From contig JAKOVI010000027.1 in NCBI GenBank assembly GCA_029782135.1, positions 1 to 60,000 of the forward strand: 60,000 nt of DNA, in the 5' to 3' direction. The position numbers were made by a program, and so were the translations under genes. This DNA is from Bacillota bacterium (GTDB lineage Bacteria; Bacillota; UBA4882; UBA10575). The notes beneath the pieces are model-generated. The model made no database searches. It was not told the DNA's origin and saw only the letters and a program-made list of their open reading frames with translations. Positions 28,224-36,776 of the stretch are shown here, piece by piece (positions within the stretch are counted from its first letter, which is position 1; the number at the start of each line of letters is the position of its first letter).

Positions 28224-30083
28224 ATGCAAAAGTATTTTGATGTCGCTGTGATTGGCGCCGGCCATGCCGGATGTGAAGCCGCGAATGCCGTCGCCAAAAT
28301 GGGATTCAAGACTTTATTGTTGACTTTAAATTATAATAATATTGCCTTTATGCCATGTAACCCCTCGATTGGAGGCCCCGGCAAAGGCCATTTGATCAGA
28401 GAGATTGATGCCTTGGGGGGGATCATTGGCCGCATTACCGATCAAGCCCACATTCAAATGCGTGCTTTGAACACTAAAAAAGGACCGGCGGTTCGTGCTT
28501 TACGGGCGCAAACCGATAAACATCTGTACCAGGAAACAATGCGGAAGCACCTGGAAAAACAACCCTTAATTATAATGCGGCAAGGCGAAGTTACCGCACT
28601 GGAACGGACGAAGGATCTTTGGCGTCTCATCCTCGATACGGGTGTTAGTTATGAAGCGGCGGCGGTCATTATTGCAACCGGTACTTTTTTACGGGGGAGG
28701 GTGCATATCGGATCGCTCTCTTATTCATCCGGGCCGCAAGGGCAACACCCGTCGATCGCCTTAGCCGAAAATTTAGAAGCGCAGGGGATCAAATTTAAAC
28801 GGTTTAAAACCGGGACTCCGGCCCGGGTACGTAAACGTTCCATCGATTTTAGCAAGATGATCGAACAGCCGGGTGATTGGTTAGAGCACGGTTTTTCGTA
28901 CTGGCTTCCCTGGCAACCCCGGACGCCGGTCTCCTGCTGGCTGACATATACGAATGAAAGAACACACCAGATTATTCGCGACAATTTACATCTTGCCGCT
29001 TTGTATAGTGGGGCAATTACAGGGATCGGTACACGTTACTGTCCTTCGATTGAGGGGAAAGTGGTTAATTTTCCGGACAAAGAACGCCATCAGGTCTTCA
29101 TTGAACCGGAAGGATTGAACACCGATGAGATGTATGTCGCCGGGCTTTCTACGAGTTTGCCCGAAGCGGTCCAGGACGAGTTTTTACGTACAGTTCCAGG
29201 TTTGGAGCAGGTAGAGATTGTTCGTCCGGGCTATGCCATTGAATATGATGTGGTTGCCCCGGAACAACTGTCGACCTCGCTTCAACTTCGGAGCTGTCCA
29301 GGGCTTTTTACTGCCGGACAGATCAACGGGACCTCCGGTTATGAAGAAGCGGCCGCGCAGGGTTTAATCGCCGGGATCAATGCCGGACGTTATCTTTCCG
29401 GAGAAGATCCTTTCGTTTTAGGGCGAAACGAAGCTTACATCGGAGTGCTGGTTGACGATCTAATCACAAAAGAAAACAATGAACCTTACCGGGTAATGAC
29501 TTCAAGAGCCGAATACCGTCTGTCTTTACGGCAGGAAAATGCCGATCTACGCTTAACGGAATATGGTTACAAACTCAAATTAATTACCGACCAGGAGTAT
29601 GAGGCCTTTCTCCAGAAGAAAGCCAGGATCCAAGAGAAACTCCGTTTTTTGGAAGAAAACTATTTATCCCCCAACTCGCCGGAAGCTATTCGGCTCCAGG
29701 AAGAAACCGGAGTGGCCCTGCAACAGAAGACAAGTTTACAACAGATTTTAAAAATGCCGGAAATTAAGCTGTCATTATTATGGAAAATCCTTGATCAAGA
29801 ACGGAGTCCCGGCGAAGAAGATGATGTTTTGGAAAATATGGTTAAATACCAGGGCTACTTAGAAAGAGAAGAAAAAATGGCGGAAAGGTTGCTTAAAACC
29901 GAAGCCAAGAAAATCCCTCCGGATTTTGATTATGATGCGGTCCCCAATTTGTCGATGGAAGCCCGCGAGAAACTGGTCAAATTCCGCCCGGAAACCATCG
30001 GCCAGGCCAGCCGGATTAGTGGCGTTAGTCCTGCCGATTTAACGACCCTTTTAATCTGGATGACAAGGAACAATCAACCATGA
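28224..30083 (+). CDS. mnmG: MnmG (GidA): tRNA uridine-5-carboxymethylaminomethyl modification enzyme
   Basis: FAD-dependent partner of MnmE. The 619 residues have the dinucleotide-binding start 'VIGAGHAGCEAA', 'MPCNPSIGGPGKGHL', 'RALNTKKGPAVRALRAQTD', 'LFTAGQINGTSGYEEAAAQG' and 'VMTSRAEYRLSLRQENAD', all MnmG signatures. It lies 15 bp after mnmE and overlaps rsmG by 4 bp (ATGA). Confidence 0.98.
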   Translation: MQKYFDVAVIGAGHAGCEAANAVAKMGFKTLLLTLNYNNIAFMPCNPSIGGPGKGHLIREIDALGGIIGRITDQAHIQMRALNTKKGPAVRALRAQTDKHLYQETMRKHLEKQPLIIMRQGEVTALERTKDLWRLILDTGVSYEAAAVIIATGTFLRGRVHIGSLSYSSGPQGQHPSIALAENLEAQGIKFKRFKTGTPARVRKRSIDFSKMIEQPGDWLEHGFSYWLPWQPRTPVSCWLTYTNERTHQIIRDNLHLAALYSGAITGIGTRYCPSIEGKVVNFPDKERHQVFIEPEGLNTDEMYVAGLSTSLPEAVQDEFLRTVPGLEQVEIVRPGYAIEYDVVAPEQLSTSLQLRSCPGLFTAGQINGTSGYEEAAAQGLIAGINAGRYLSGEDPFVLGRNEAYIGVLVDDLITKENNEPYRVMTSRAEYRLSLRQENADLRLTEYGYKLKLITDQEYEAFLQKKARIQEKLRFLEENYLSPNSPEAIRLQEETGVALQQKTSLQQILKMPEIKLSLLWKILDQERSPGEEDDVLENMVKYQGYLEREEKMAERLLKTEAKKIPPDFDYDAVPNLSMEAREKLVKFRPETIGQASRISGVSPADLTTLLIWMTRNNQP

Positions 30084-30799
30084 ACGATCATCTTCAAACA
30101 CTTGAACTGCATTTAAAAGACTTTGCTTGTTTAGATCCCGACAAAATCAAATCAAACTACCATTATCTGGAACTCCTCCTCCAAGCCAACCAAAGATCCA
30201 ATTTAACTTCCATTACCGGTTGGGAAGAGGCTGTCATCAAGCATCTTTACGACTCATTAATGCTTACTGAGTTTGCGGATCTATCGAAAACGGAGCTGAT
30301 CTTAGATCTGGGTTCCGGGGCTGGACTTCCAGGGATCCCCTTAGCCCTGGCTTACCCGGAACAGAAGGTTTATTTACTGGAAGCCAGCAAAAAGAAGGCG
30401 GAATTCCTCGAATTCGCAATCAATAAGTTAAACCTAGCTAACACGCTGGTGCTAAACGAGCGGGCCGAAAACCTTGCTCATCACGCCGGGCATCGCGGGA
30501 TGTACGATTTGGTCGTTGCCCGTGCTGTTGCTGAACTGGCCGTCCTCTTGGAATTGGCGGCTCCCTTCTGCCGGAAGGACGGGATCTTCATCGCCTATAA
30601 AGGTCCACACTTTTCTTCGGAACTGAACGAGGCCGAGCGCGCCCTCCATTTGCTCGGGATGGAGATCGATCACATTACCCACTACGATTTACCCCTTATG
30701 ATGGGGGCGCGGACCTTGTTGATTTTTCGAAAAACCACCGAGACACCACCACAATACCCCCGTCGCCCAGGAATCCCGGAAAAACGACCGCTTCGCTAA
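30080..30799 (+). CDS. rsmG: RsmG (GidB): 16S rRNA (guanine527-N7) methyltransferase
   Basis: SAM-dependent methylase of 16S rRNA G527. The 239 residues have 'NLTSITGWEEAVIKHLYDSL', the SAM-binding 'ILDLGSGAGLPGIPLALAYP', 'LLEASKKKAEFLEF' and 'DLVVARAVAEL'. Loss of this enzyme gives low-level streptomycin resistance in other bacteria. The start overlaps the mnmG stop. A parS site begins 2 bp after its stop codon. Confidence 0.97.
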   Translation: MNDHLQTLELHLKDFACLDPDKIKSNYHYLELLLQANQRSNLTSITGWEEAVIKHLYDSLMLTEFADLSKTELILDLGSGAGLPGIPLALAYPEQKVYLLEASKKKAEFLEFAINKLNLANTLVLNERAENLAHHAGHRGMYDLVVARAVAELAVLLELAAPFCRKDGIFIAYKGPHFSSELNEAERALHLLGMEIDHITHYDLPLMMGARTLLIFRKTTETPPQYPRRPGIPEKRPLR

Positions 30800-30800
30800 T

Positions 30801-30816
30801 TGTTTCACGTGAAACA
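30801..30816. promoter_or_regulatory. parS centromere site (perfect)
   Basis: TGTTTCACGTGAAACA matches the ParB/Spo0J 16-bp palindrome exactly. It lies between rsmG and parA, about 7 kb from oriC. ParB would load here, spread, and direct origin segregation. Confidence 0.97.
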
Positions 30817-30836
30817 TCATCGCACCGGAAACAAAC

Positions 30837-30905
30837 AAGAAAACAGCGTGCAATGGGATTTCTCTTCCGCGCAAACCACAATCCCATGGCGGCTGTTTCT
30901 TTGTT
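30837..30905 (+). terminator. Long imperfect hairpin after rsmG, probable terminator
   Basis: AACAGC (30842-30847) and ATGGGATT (30853-30860) pair with AATCCCAT (30880-30887) and GCTGTT (30892-30897), with a small internal loop, followed by TTCTTTG. The 303-bp gap between rsmG and parA holds only this, parS and an AT-rich stretch. I could not place a convincing parA promoter. Confidence 0.5.
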
Positions 30906-31102
30906 CAGGAGATTTTTGAACCAGGATAAATGCATTTGGCAAGCAGAGTATGTTTATAGAAAAACAGCCTTTTTGACACGTATTTTAAGTCTTTTTAGCG
31001 CTTCGTACTTCTAATTAAAAAAATTGGCAGGAGGTTTGCTCTTTGGTCACGAATTTGTTTGTGATGTTTTAGTTGGAAGGTCGATGATGAGGAGGGGGAA
31101 AG

Positions 31103-31864
31103 ATGAGTAAGGTTTTTGCGGTTGCCAACCAAAAAGGAGGAGTTGGCAAAACTACCACGGTGGTGAACTTAAGCGCTTACCTCGCTGTTTTAGGAAAAAA
31201 GGTGTTGGTGTTGGATAATGATCCGCAAGGAAATGCCACCAGTGGCCTGGGGATCGAAAAAAGAAACATCAAAAAGTGTATTTATGATGTTTTAATTAGT
31301 GAAGTGCCAATCGAGGAAGTGATCTTGCCGACACAAGTCTCTGATTTGTATACCGTGCCGGCAACACTCCGCTTGGCCGGCGCTGAAACGGAACTTGTCG
31401 GAATGATGGCGCGGGATCAACGCTTACGACGTTCAATCGAACCAATTCGTCACCAGTATGATTATATTCTAATTGATTGCCCGCCATCACTCGGTAACCT
31501 GACCATTAATGCCCTGGCGGCCGCCGATGCCGTGATAATTCCCATCCAGTGCGAATACTATGCCTTGGAGGGGCTTTCGCAATTGATGCATACCCTGCAA
31601 ATGGTGCAGAAGTTTTATAATTCAGCTTTGGAGATTGAAGGGGTCGTCCTAACCATGTACGACCAAAGGACAAACCTTTCGCAACAAGTAGCGGAAGAGG
31701 TGCGGAATTATTTCAAAGAGAAAGTCTACCAATCGATTATTCCTCGAAATATTCGCCTTAGTGAGGCCCCCAGTCATGGGGTTCCCATTAATTTATATGA
31801 TGACAGATCAAAAGGCGCTGAAGCCTATCTGGCTCTAGCGAAGGAAGTGGTTGCCCATGAGTAA
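31103..31864 (+). CDS. parA: ParA/Soj chromosome-partitioning ATPase
   Basis: Walker-type ATPase that binds DNA in its ATP form and interacts with ParB for origin segregation; Soj also modulates DnaA. The 253 residues have the deviant Walker A 'KGGVGKTT', 'LDNDPQGNATSG' and 'YILIDCPPSLGNLTINAL'. In the Walker A' motif the usual 'DxDPQ' reads DNDPQ. ATG start behind GGAGGGGG. Overlaps parB by 8 bp. Confidence 0.96.
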   Translation: MSKVFAVANQKGGVGKTTTVVNLSAYLAVLGKKVLVLDNDPQGNATSGLGIEKRNIKKCIYDVLISEVPIEEVILPTQVSDLYTVPATLRLAGAETELVGMMARDQRLRRSIEPIRHQYDYILIDCPPSLGNLTINALAAADAVIIPIQCEYYALEGLSQLMHTLQMVQKFYNSALEIEGVVLTMYDQRTNLSQQVAEEVRNYFKEKVYQSIIPRNIRLSEAPSHGVPINLYDDRSKGAEAYLALAKEVVAHE

Positions 31865-32738
31865 ACCTCGTGCTTTAGGTAAGGGACTGGGAGCGTTAAT
31901 TCCCCAGCTGGAGGAAGAAGATCTACAGAATACAATGGAAATCCCGATTGATGAGATCGAACTTAATCCCTTTCAACCCCGGCGCACCTTCGATCAAGAG
32001 AGTCTTAATGAGTTGGCCGGGTCGATCAAGATCCATGGAATCCTCCAACCATTGGTCGTTCGAAAAAAAGATCACCGGTATCAGTTGATTGCCGGTGAGC
32101 GCCGTTTGCGTGCCGCAAAACTGGCGGGCTTGGAAACGGTGCCGGTGATCATTAAAGAGCTCGATGACAGGGCGGTCATGGAGATTGCACTGGTCGAGAA
32201 TTTGCAGAGAGAAGACTTAAATCCAATTGAAGAAGCCGAAGCCTATCAAAAGTTGATTGAAGAATTCTCGTTGACGCAAGAAGAGGTGGCGAAGGCGGTT
32301 GGAAAGAGCAGAACGGCGATTACGAACACATTACGCCTCCTCAACCTTCCGTCGGAGATCCAACAAATGGTTTTAGAGAACAAACTCACGATGGGCCACG
32401 CCCGCGCCCTCTTAGGGTTGGAGTCGGTTGACCAACAGCTTTATCTCAGTAAAAAAGTGATCGATGAGCAGTTATCGGTACGCAATACAGAAGAGTTGGT
32501 TCGTCTAATGAACGCCTCCCCGGAGGTTCCACGTGAAACGTCAGCAGAAACAAAGAAAGAACTTTCTACCCGGGAAGATCAGCTTGATCCCAATCTTCAA
32601 GCGATTGTCGATGATATGACCAGGTTGTTTGGGACCAAAGTCCGGATTAAAACCAGTGGTAACCGGGGTAGAATTGAAATCGAGTATTATTCCCAAGAGG
32701 AACTGGAAAGAATTACCGAGATTCTCCTCAGTTTATAG
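31857..32738 (+). CDS. parB: ParB/Spo0J chromosome-partitioning CTPase
   Basis: Binds parS, then clamps and slides on DNA using CTP. The 293 residues show 'IELNPFQPRRTFDQESLNELA' (ends given), the CTP-binding 'GERRLRAAKLAGL' and 'ENLQREDLNPIEEAEAY', an HTH ('LTQEEVAKAVGKSRTAITNTLRLL', ends given) and a C-terminal dimerisation region. I chose ATG 31857 (AAGGAAGTGG upstream) over a TTG two codons earlier. A near-perfect parS copy lies inside the gene. Confidence 0.96.
   Translation: MSKPRALGKGLGALIPQLEEEDLQNTMEIPIDEIELNPFQPRRTFDQESLNELAGSIKIHGILQPLVVRKKDHRYQLIAGERRLRAAKLAGLETVPVIIKELDDRAVMEIALVENLQREDLNPIEEAEAYQKLIEEFSLTQEEVAKAVGKSRTAITNTLRLLNLPSEIQQMVLENKLTMGHARALLGLESVDQQLYLSKKVIDEQLSVRNTEELVRLMNASPEVPRETSAETKKELSTREDQLDPNLQAIVDDMTRLFGTKVRIKTSGNRGRIEIEYYSQEELERITEILLSL
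32525..32540. promoter_or_regulatory. Second, imperfect parS site inside parB
   Basis: GGTTCCACGTGAAACG matches the parS palindrome at 13 of 16 positions, with the central CCACGTGAAAC intact. B. subtilis also carries a parS within spo0J, so this placement is probably conserved. Confidence 0.75.
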
Positions 32739-33045
32739 CAAAAACATAAGATGTTTTTAAAGAACGGAGCGCCCAAAACCCCCAGATTAAACAGGAAAAG
32801 AAAGCGGGCGAACAAATGTTCGTAATGGCAGTTACCCAGGGAAGTTGAGTCTGATAACGACAGAGGACGATGAGACACGAGGAGCCTTCCCTTCCGAAAA
32901 GAGAATGACGGCTATTGCGGGATTGGACGAGAGGTTCGTAAGCCGGCTAAAAATTTTTGGAAAAAGATGAGCCGGGTTGAAAGGATGTAGGAATCCTGTC
33001 CAGAATAATAATTATTAATGAACGGTTATGAAGAAGGAGCGTTTC
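32739..33045. other. Gene-free gap after parB containing a LexA-box-like palindrome
   Basis: About 307 bp with no convincing gene. CGAACAAATGTTCG (32809-32822) fits the Gram-positive SOS box CGAAC-N4-GTTCG exactly. No clear promoter overlaps it and the next gene begins over 200 bp away. No known riboswitch was recognised. Confidence 0.5.
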
Positions 33046-33552
33046 GTGGTGAATGTAACATCATCTCTCAGCAGTTTATCTTTCCAGGAAAAGCTGGTCC
33101 TTTATGTCTTTCTCTTCCAAGTGTTGTGTCTGCTTCTTTTGGCAATCAACGGAACCGTGCTTAAAAAACTCCTCAACCGTTACCGGCATCTTTTGTCCGG
33201 TGATCGTCCGCAGAATCTTGAAGAGTTATTGCTAACTTTAGGGGAGAGAATAAATAAGATCGAGACCGAGCTGAAAGCGGTTGAAGAGCGGGTCGCGAAA
33301 ATGGAAGAGGAGTCGATCAATTACATACAACGCTGGGCGCTCCACCGTTATCAGGCGTTTGCAAATACCGGCGGGGACCAAAGTTTTTCCTTTGTTTTAT
33401 TGGATAAAAAAGGCGATGGCGTGCTAGTTAGTAGTATTTTTGGACGGGAAGAATCGCGGACCTACGCGAAATCAATTCAGGGAGGAAAAGCGAATTACCC
33501 GTTATCCGATGAGGAACATGAGGTTTTAGTAAAAGCGATCCAGAAAAAATGA
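33046..33552 (+). CDS. DUF4446 family protein
   Basis: A 168-residue protein of unknown function that often lies beside parAB in Clostridia-type genomes. It has one N-terminal membrane segment (about 17-36), a predicted coiled coil (about 60-95, 'LGERINKIETELKAVEERV'), and the conserved C-terminal domain 'RYQAFANTGGDQSFSFVLLD' then 'SIFGREESRTYAKSI' and 'YPLSDEEHEVL'. GTG 33046 is favoured because AAGAAGGAG lies 6 nt upstream; the ATG at 33028 would use that site as coding. The membrane anchor suggests an envelope role near the segregation machinery. Confidence 0.82.
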   Translation: MVNVTSSLSSLSFQEKLVLYVFLFQVLCLLLLAINGTVLKKLLNRYRHLLSGDRPQNLEELLLTLGERINKIETELKAVEERVAKMEEESINYIQRWALHRYQAFANTGGDQSFSFVLLDKKGDGVLVSSIFGREESRTYAKSIQGGKANYPLSDEEHEVLVKAIQKK

Positions 33553-33685
33553 AATAATATAAAATAGCTAAAGGATTTTTTAGAAAAAGGAAGAATAAAT
33601 GAAGGATTTTTCCGGCAGAGGGAGAATAATAATTTTACCATTTTGCGTTAAATCTGTATAAATAAGAACTAAACATTAAAAGATC

Positions 33686-34141
33686 ATGAAAGAGAATCGC
33701 AATTTTCGGCGGAGAACAAACTGCGTTAGCGGTGATTTGATGGACAAGCGGCCCGTAAAGAGGGAGTGCTGGTTAAAGCGCTTTATTCGAAAGAAAAATG
33801 GAACCGGTTATACTATGATGCTTGTCCCCCATTGTTCGGGGATGGCACGTAGTATACATATTCCTTTTTTTGTCGCAGTCATTTTCGTTTTCTTATTCAT
33901 TGCCAATGTTTATTTCCTTGTCCGTTACCCCTTACGCCTTACAGAGATCAATGAACTTGATCGTACGATTTACCAATTAAATGATGTGATCGCGCGGAAT
34001 GATAATGATATCAGATTAATTGAGCCTTCAATCAAGAAGACCGAGGAATATACAGCCACTGTCGAGACACACAGCAAGCTGATTGCCGAACTTGAGGCCT
34101 TACTGAAGTCGATTAATGATAAAAAAGCAGGTAAACTATGA
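33686..34141 (+). CDS. Anchor-only paralogue of the adjacent M23 peptidases (no catalytic domain)
   Basis: The 151 residues match the N-terminal parts of the next two M23 proteins. All have 'GYTMMLVP', a short basic/polar segment ending IP, a single membrane helix (about 61-80), then 'VRYPLRLTEI' and a predicted coiled coil. The protein stops at residue 151 with 'NDKKAGKL', where the paralogues continue into the LytM domain. The stop is clean and I see no remnant of a peptidase after it. The start is uncertain: ATG 33686 lacks a good ribosome site and ATG 33740 has only GGTGA. It could be a regulatory or scaffold subunit that hetero-oligomerises with the peptidases. Confidence 0.7.
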   Translation: MKENRNFRRRTNCVSGDLMDKRPVKRECWLKRFIRKKNGTGYTMMLVPHCSGMARSIHIPFFVAVIFVFLFIANVYFLVRYPLRLTEINELDRTIYQLNDVIARNDNDIRLIEPSIKKTEEYTATVETHSKLIAELEALLKSINDKKAGKL

Positions 34142-34197
34142 ACAGAGTTTAAGAGGGGCGGCTTAGCCAAGGATAAAGTTGGGATTAGGAGTCAGGG

Positions 34198-35187
34198 ATG
34201 ATTACGAAGATGAATAAAGGGATAAGAAAAATCTTTTGTTGCCTCAAAAAGACACAGCGGCATGGATATACCTTTATGGTTTTTCCCAATAAAACCGGGT
34301 GTATTAGGTGTATCTATATTCCTTTTGTGATTTTTGTTGCCTTTTGGTGTTTGATGGGCGTTAATCTTTACTACTTATGCCGTTACCCATTACGGATTGC
34401 AGACATCATAAACCGTGAACAGGTTATTTATCTTGCAAAGCAGGAGATTGGGGAGCAGGAAAAGAAGCTGCGCCGGATTGACCCGGCCATTCAGACCACT
34501 CATCAGTTGGAAGCAACGATTAACCAGCATAACCGGATGATCCTGGACTATAGTGCCAAGTACGAGCAGGTGAAGAATAACCTTTCTGCCCAGAAAGCCC
34601 TAAGCCGGGTCGGGAGTTTCCGTCCATTCCAGTTACCTACCTATACACTGACCAGTGCCGACTCGGAATTGGTTAAACTAAGTGTGCTCAACCGGAATCT
34701 TGAGTCTTTAGAAGAAGAACTGCAGATTTCCGAGAAGAAACTGAAAGAACTCCATGCCAAATATACCGCATATAATGTCGAACTGGACTATACACCTACG
34801 ATTTATCCGTTGGTCGTGAAAGGGTATATCACTTCTTATTATGGTTACCGGCGCGATCCAATCACCGGCCGCCAAGATACCTTCCATGACGGGATCGATA
34901 TTGCCGTCCGCGCCGGTACTCCCGTCCGGGCGACCGCGTCAGGAACGGTTACAATCGCCCGTAATGTTGGTACATATGGATTGCTGGTTGAGATTAAACA
35001 TGGTAATTATGGTTATTCGACACGTTATGCACATAATAGCAAAATACTCGTTAAGCCCGGACAAACCGTAAAAAAAGGCGACCTGATTGCTTATGTCGGC
35101 AGTACCGGTAAAAGTACCGGGCCTCATCTTCATTATGAAGTCCGGTATAAGAATAAGACGGTTAATCCTAGAAACTATCTACCGTAA
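34198..35187 (+). CDS. Membrane-anchored M23 (LytM) peptidase, first copy
   Basis: A 329-residue wall endopeptidase-like protein. It has 'GYTFMVFP' and a membrane helix (about 41-61), 'CRYPLRIADI', a long coiled coil (about 65-195), then an M23 domain (about 210-329) with zinc ligands His230 and Asp234 ('HDGID') and His312 ('HLHYEV'), all intact. Such enzymes cut peptide crosslinks in peptidoglycan. The start is ATG, 6 nt after AGGAG. It is followed 16 bp later by a bactofilin, an arrangement known from shape-determining modules. Confidence 0.9.
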   Translation: MITKMNKGIRKIFCCLKKTQRHGYTFMVFPNKTGCIRCIYIPFVIFVAFWCLMGVNLYYLCRYPLRIADIINREQVIYLAKQEIGEQEKKLRRIDPAIQTTHQLEATINQHNRMILDYSAKYEQVKNNLSAQKALSRVGSFRPFQLPTYTLTSADSELVKLSVLNRNLESLEEELQISEKKLKELHAKYTAYNVELDYTPTIYPLVVKGYITSYYGYRRDPITGRQDTFHDGIDIAVRAGTPVRATASGTVTIARNVGTYGLLVEIKHGNYGYSTRYAHNSKILVKPGQTVKKGDLIAYVGSTGKSTGPHLHYEVRYKNKTVNPRNYLP

Positions 35188-35203
35188 TTAGAGGAGGACA
35201 ACA

Positions 35204-35617
35204 ATGGGAAAAGCAGCAATGGAAGTCGGCAACAAAAAGATTGATACCCTCATTGGTAAAGACTCAAATTTAGTGGGGACGATCGAATCAACGGGGACGA
35301 TCCGGGTCGACGGGAAATTTGAAGGGGAAATTACCACCAAGGGTGATTTGGTTATTGGTGAAAGTGGACAAGTCCAGGGGAAGATTAAAGCACAGAATAT
35401 TGTGATTGCCGGTCAGGTCCGCGGCGAGGTTGAAGCTGGCGGTAAATTGGAACTGGTTCCGACCGGAAATCTCCAAGGCGAGGCCAAAATGACCCTGCTT
35501 ATTATCGAAGAAGGCGCTGTTTTCCAAGGAAACTGTCAACAATTATCCAAGGATCAAAAAGAGAAAGGGCGTTTCTTACAGATCGACACGCCGAAAGAGC
35601 AACCTCCAGTAAAGTAA
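35204..35617 (+). CDS. Bactofilin, first copy
   Basis: A 137-residue bactofilin (polymer-forming cytoskeletal protein, DUF583). The middle is a short right-handed beta-helix made of repeats such as 'GTIRVDGKFEGEITTKGDLV', 'GESGQVQGKIKAQNIVIAG' and 'VRGEVEAGGKLELVPTGNL'. N- and C-terminal tails are disordered. Bactofilins polymerise without nucleotide at the cytoplasmic membrane and position wall enzymes. ATG follows AGAGGAGG. It is directly downstream of an M23 peptidase and followed by a weak terminator. Confidence 0.92.
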   Translation: MGKAAMEVGNKKIDTLIGKDSNLVGTIESTGTIRVDGKFEGEITTKGDLVIGESGQVQGKIKAQNIVIAGQVRGEVEAGGKLELVPTGNLQGEAKMTLLIIEEGAVFQGNCQQLSKDQKEKGRFLQIDTPKEQPPVK

Positions 35618-35635
35618 AGTATGCCAAAGAAAAAT

Positions 35636-35665
35636 TAGCCCGGTCTTTTACGGGCTAGTTTTGTT
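35636..35665 (+). terminator. Weak intrinsic terminator between the two peptidase-bactofilin modules
   Basis: TAGCCCG (35636-35642), 8-nt loop, CGGGCTA (35651-35657), then GTTTTGTT. It may give partial read-through into the second module. Confidence 0.6.
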
Positions 35666-35790
35666 CTGGGGTCCGGTGAGAAGATCGTCTCAGTTAAAGG
35701 AAGGTCTACGCTCTTTCTTTATTATGACAGGATCAGTTAAGCGAGTGAAGTATTATCTCCTAAGAGAAGATCGATTTGATGGTGGATTCG

Positions 35791-36762
35791 ATGAGAGAAG
35801 CCATAACCGGCAACTTATTGACGAAAACCAAGAAAGTTTTCGCCAAAACAGTAAAGAGAGGATATGCGTTGATGGTGATCCCCAATTCGCAGGGCACCAT
35901 CAGGTGTTTCAGTATACCATACTTGGTTTTCCTCTCAGTCTTTGTTTTGTTTGGAATTAACACCTATTTCTTGTGCCGTTACCCCTTCCGGATCACCGAA
36001 ATTATGAAGTTGGAATCCGAAATTAACAGTTTGCAGAGTATCATCTCCAAGCAGGATAAAGAATTACGGAGGCTTGATCCATACCTCCGCGCCACACAAG
36101 AAATTGAGAGCGATTTGAACAAAGCCAACAAGTTTCTGGTTAAGATGGAAAAACAGTATCTGGAGGTCCGTAACCGGAAAAGTACGGAAGAGTTAAGTGT
36201 ACGATTGGTGAACCTTCCCCAGTATAAATTGTCGAGTACGGACCGCGAATATTCCAAATTAGCCGTCCTCAATGATAATCTGGAGTATTTGGCGGAGGAA
36301 ATCTCCTATACAACATCTTCTTTACAGGATCTCTTGACGAGATATAAAGATTACGATCGCCAATTGGATTTCACCCCGACGATCTGGCCGTTAGCGCGTG
36401 AGCGTAGTATATCTTCGGGTTTTGGCTACCGTAGACACCCGATTTATAAACGGTTGATTAAGCACCAAGGAGTTGACATTCCTTGCCGGCAAGGGACCCC
36501 GGTGCGTGCCACTGCGGAAGGGAAGGTTACGATTGCCGGCGTGCGCGGAGGATATGGCCTATTAGTTGAGATTGATCATGGATACGGTTACCGTACCCGT
36601 TACGGTCATAACAGCCGGGTGGCCGTCCGGGTGGGCCAGTGGGTGAAAAAGGGGCAAACAGTTGCCTATGCCGGTAATACGGGAACAAGTACCGGAGTCC
36701 ATGTTCATTATGAAGTGCGGGTCAATGGTGTTCCCGTCAACCCAGTTCCCTATATGAAATAA
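35791..36762 (+). CDS. Membrane-anchored M23 (LytM) peptidase, second copy
   Basis: About 323 residues with the same layout as the first copy: 'GYALMVIPNSQG', one membrane helix, 'CRYPFRITEI', a coiled coil, and an M23 domain with 'HQGVDIP' and 'HVHYEV' zinc-ligand motifs intact. The copies are diverged, so the duplication is old. ATG 35791 is preferred (GGTGG 5 nt upstream); starts up to 35776 are possible. The stop overlaps the first possible start of the next bactofilin gene. Confidence 0.88.
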   Translation: MREAITGNLLTKTKKVFAKTVKRGYALMVIPNSQGTIRCFSIPYLVFLSVFVLFGINTYFLCRYPFRITEIMKLESEINSLQSIISKQDKELRRLDPYLRATQEIESDLNKANKFLVKMEKQYLEVRNRKSTEELSVRLVNLPQYKLSSTDREYSKLAVLNDNLEYLAEEISYTTSSLQDLLTRYKDYDRQLDFTPTIWPLARERSISSGFGYRRHPIYKRLIKHQGVDIPCRQGTPVRATAEGKVTIAGVRGGYGLLVEIDHGYGYRTRYGHNSRVAVRVGQWVKKGQTVAYAGNTGTSTGVHVHYEVRVNGVPVNPVPYMK

Positions 36763-36776
36763 TGAGGAGAGTTGTG

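Noticed and set aside
36762-36776. ATG overlapping the second M23 stop as the bactofilin start
   Set aside because: The ribosome site GAGGAG lies downstream of this ATG, so the GTG at 36777 is the better start.
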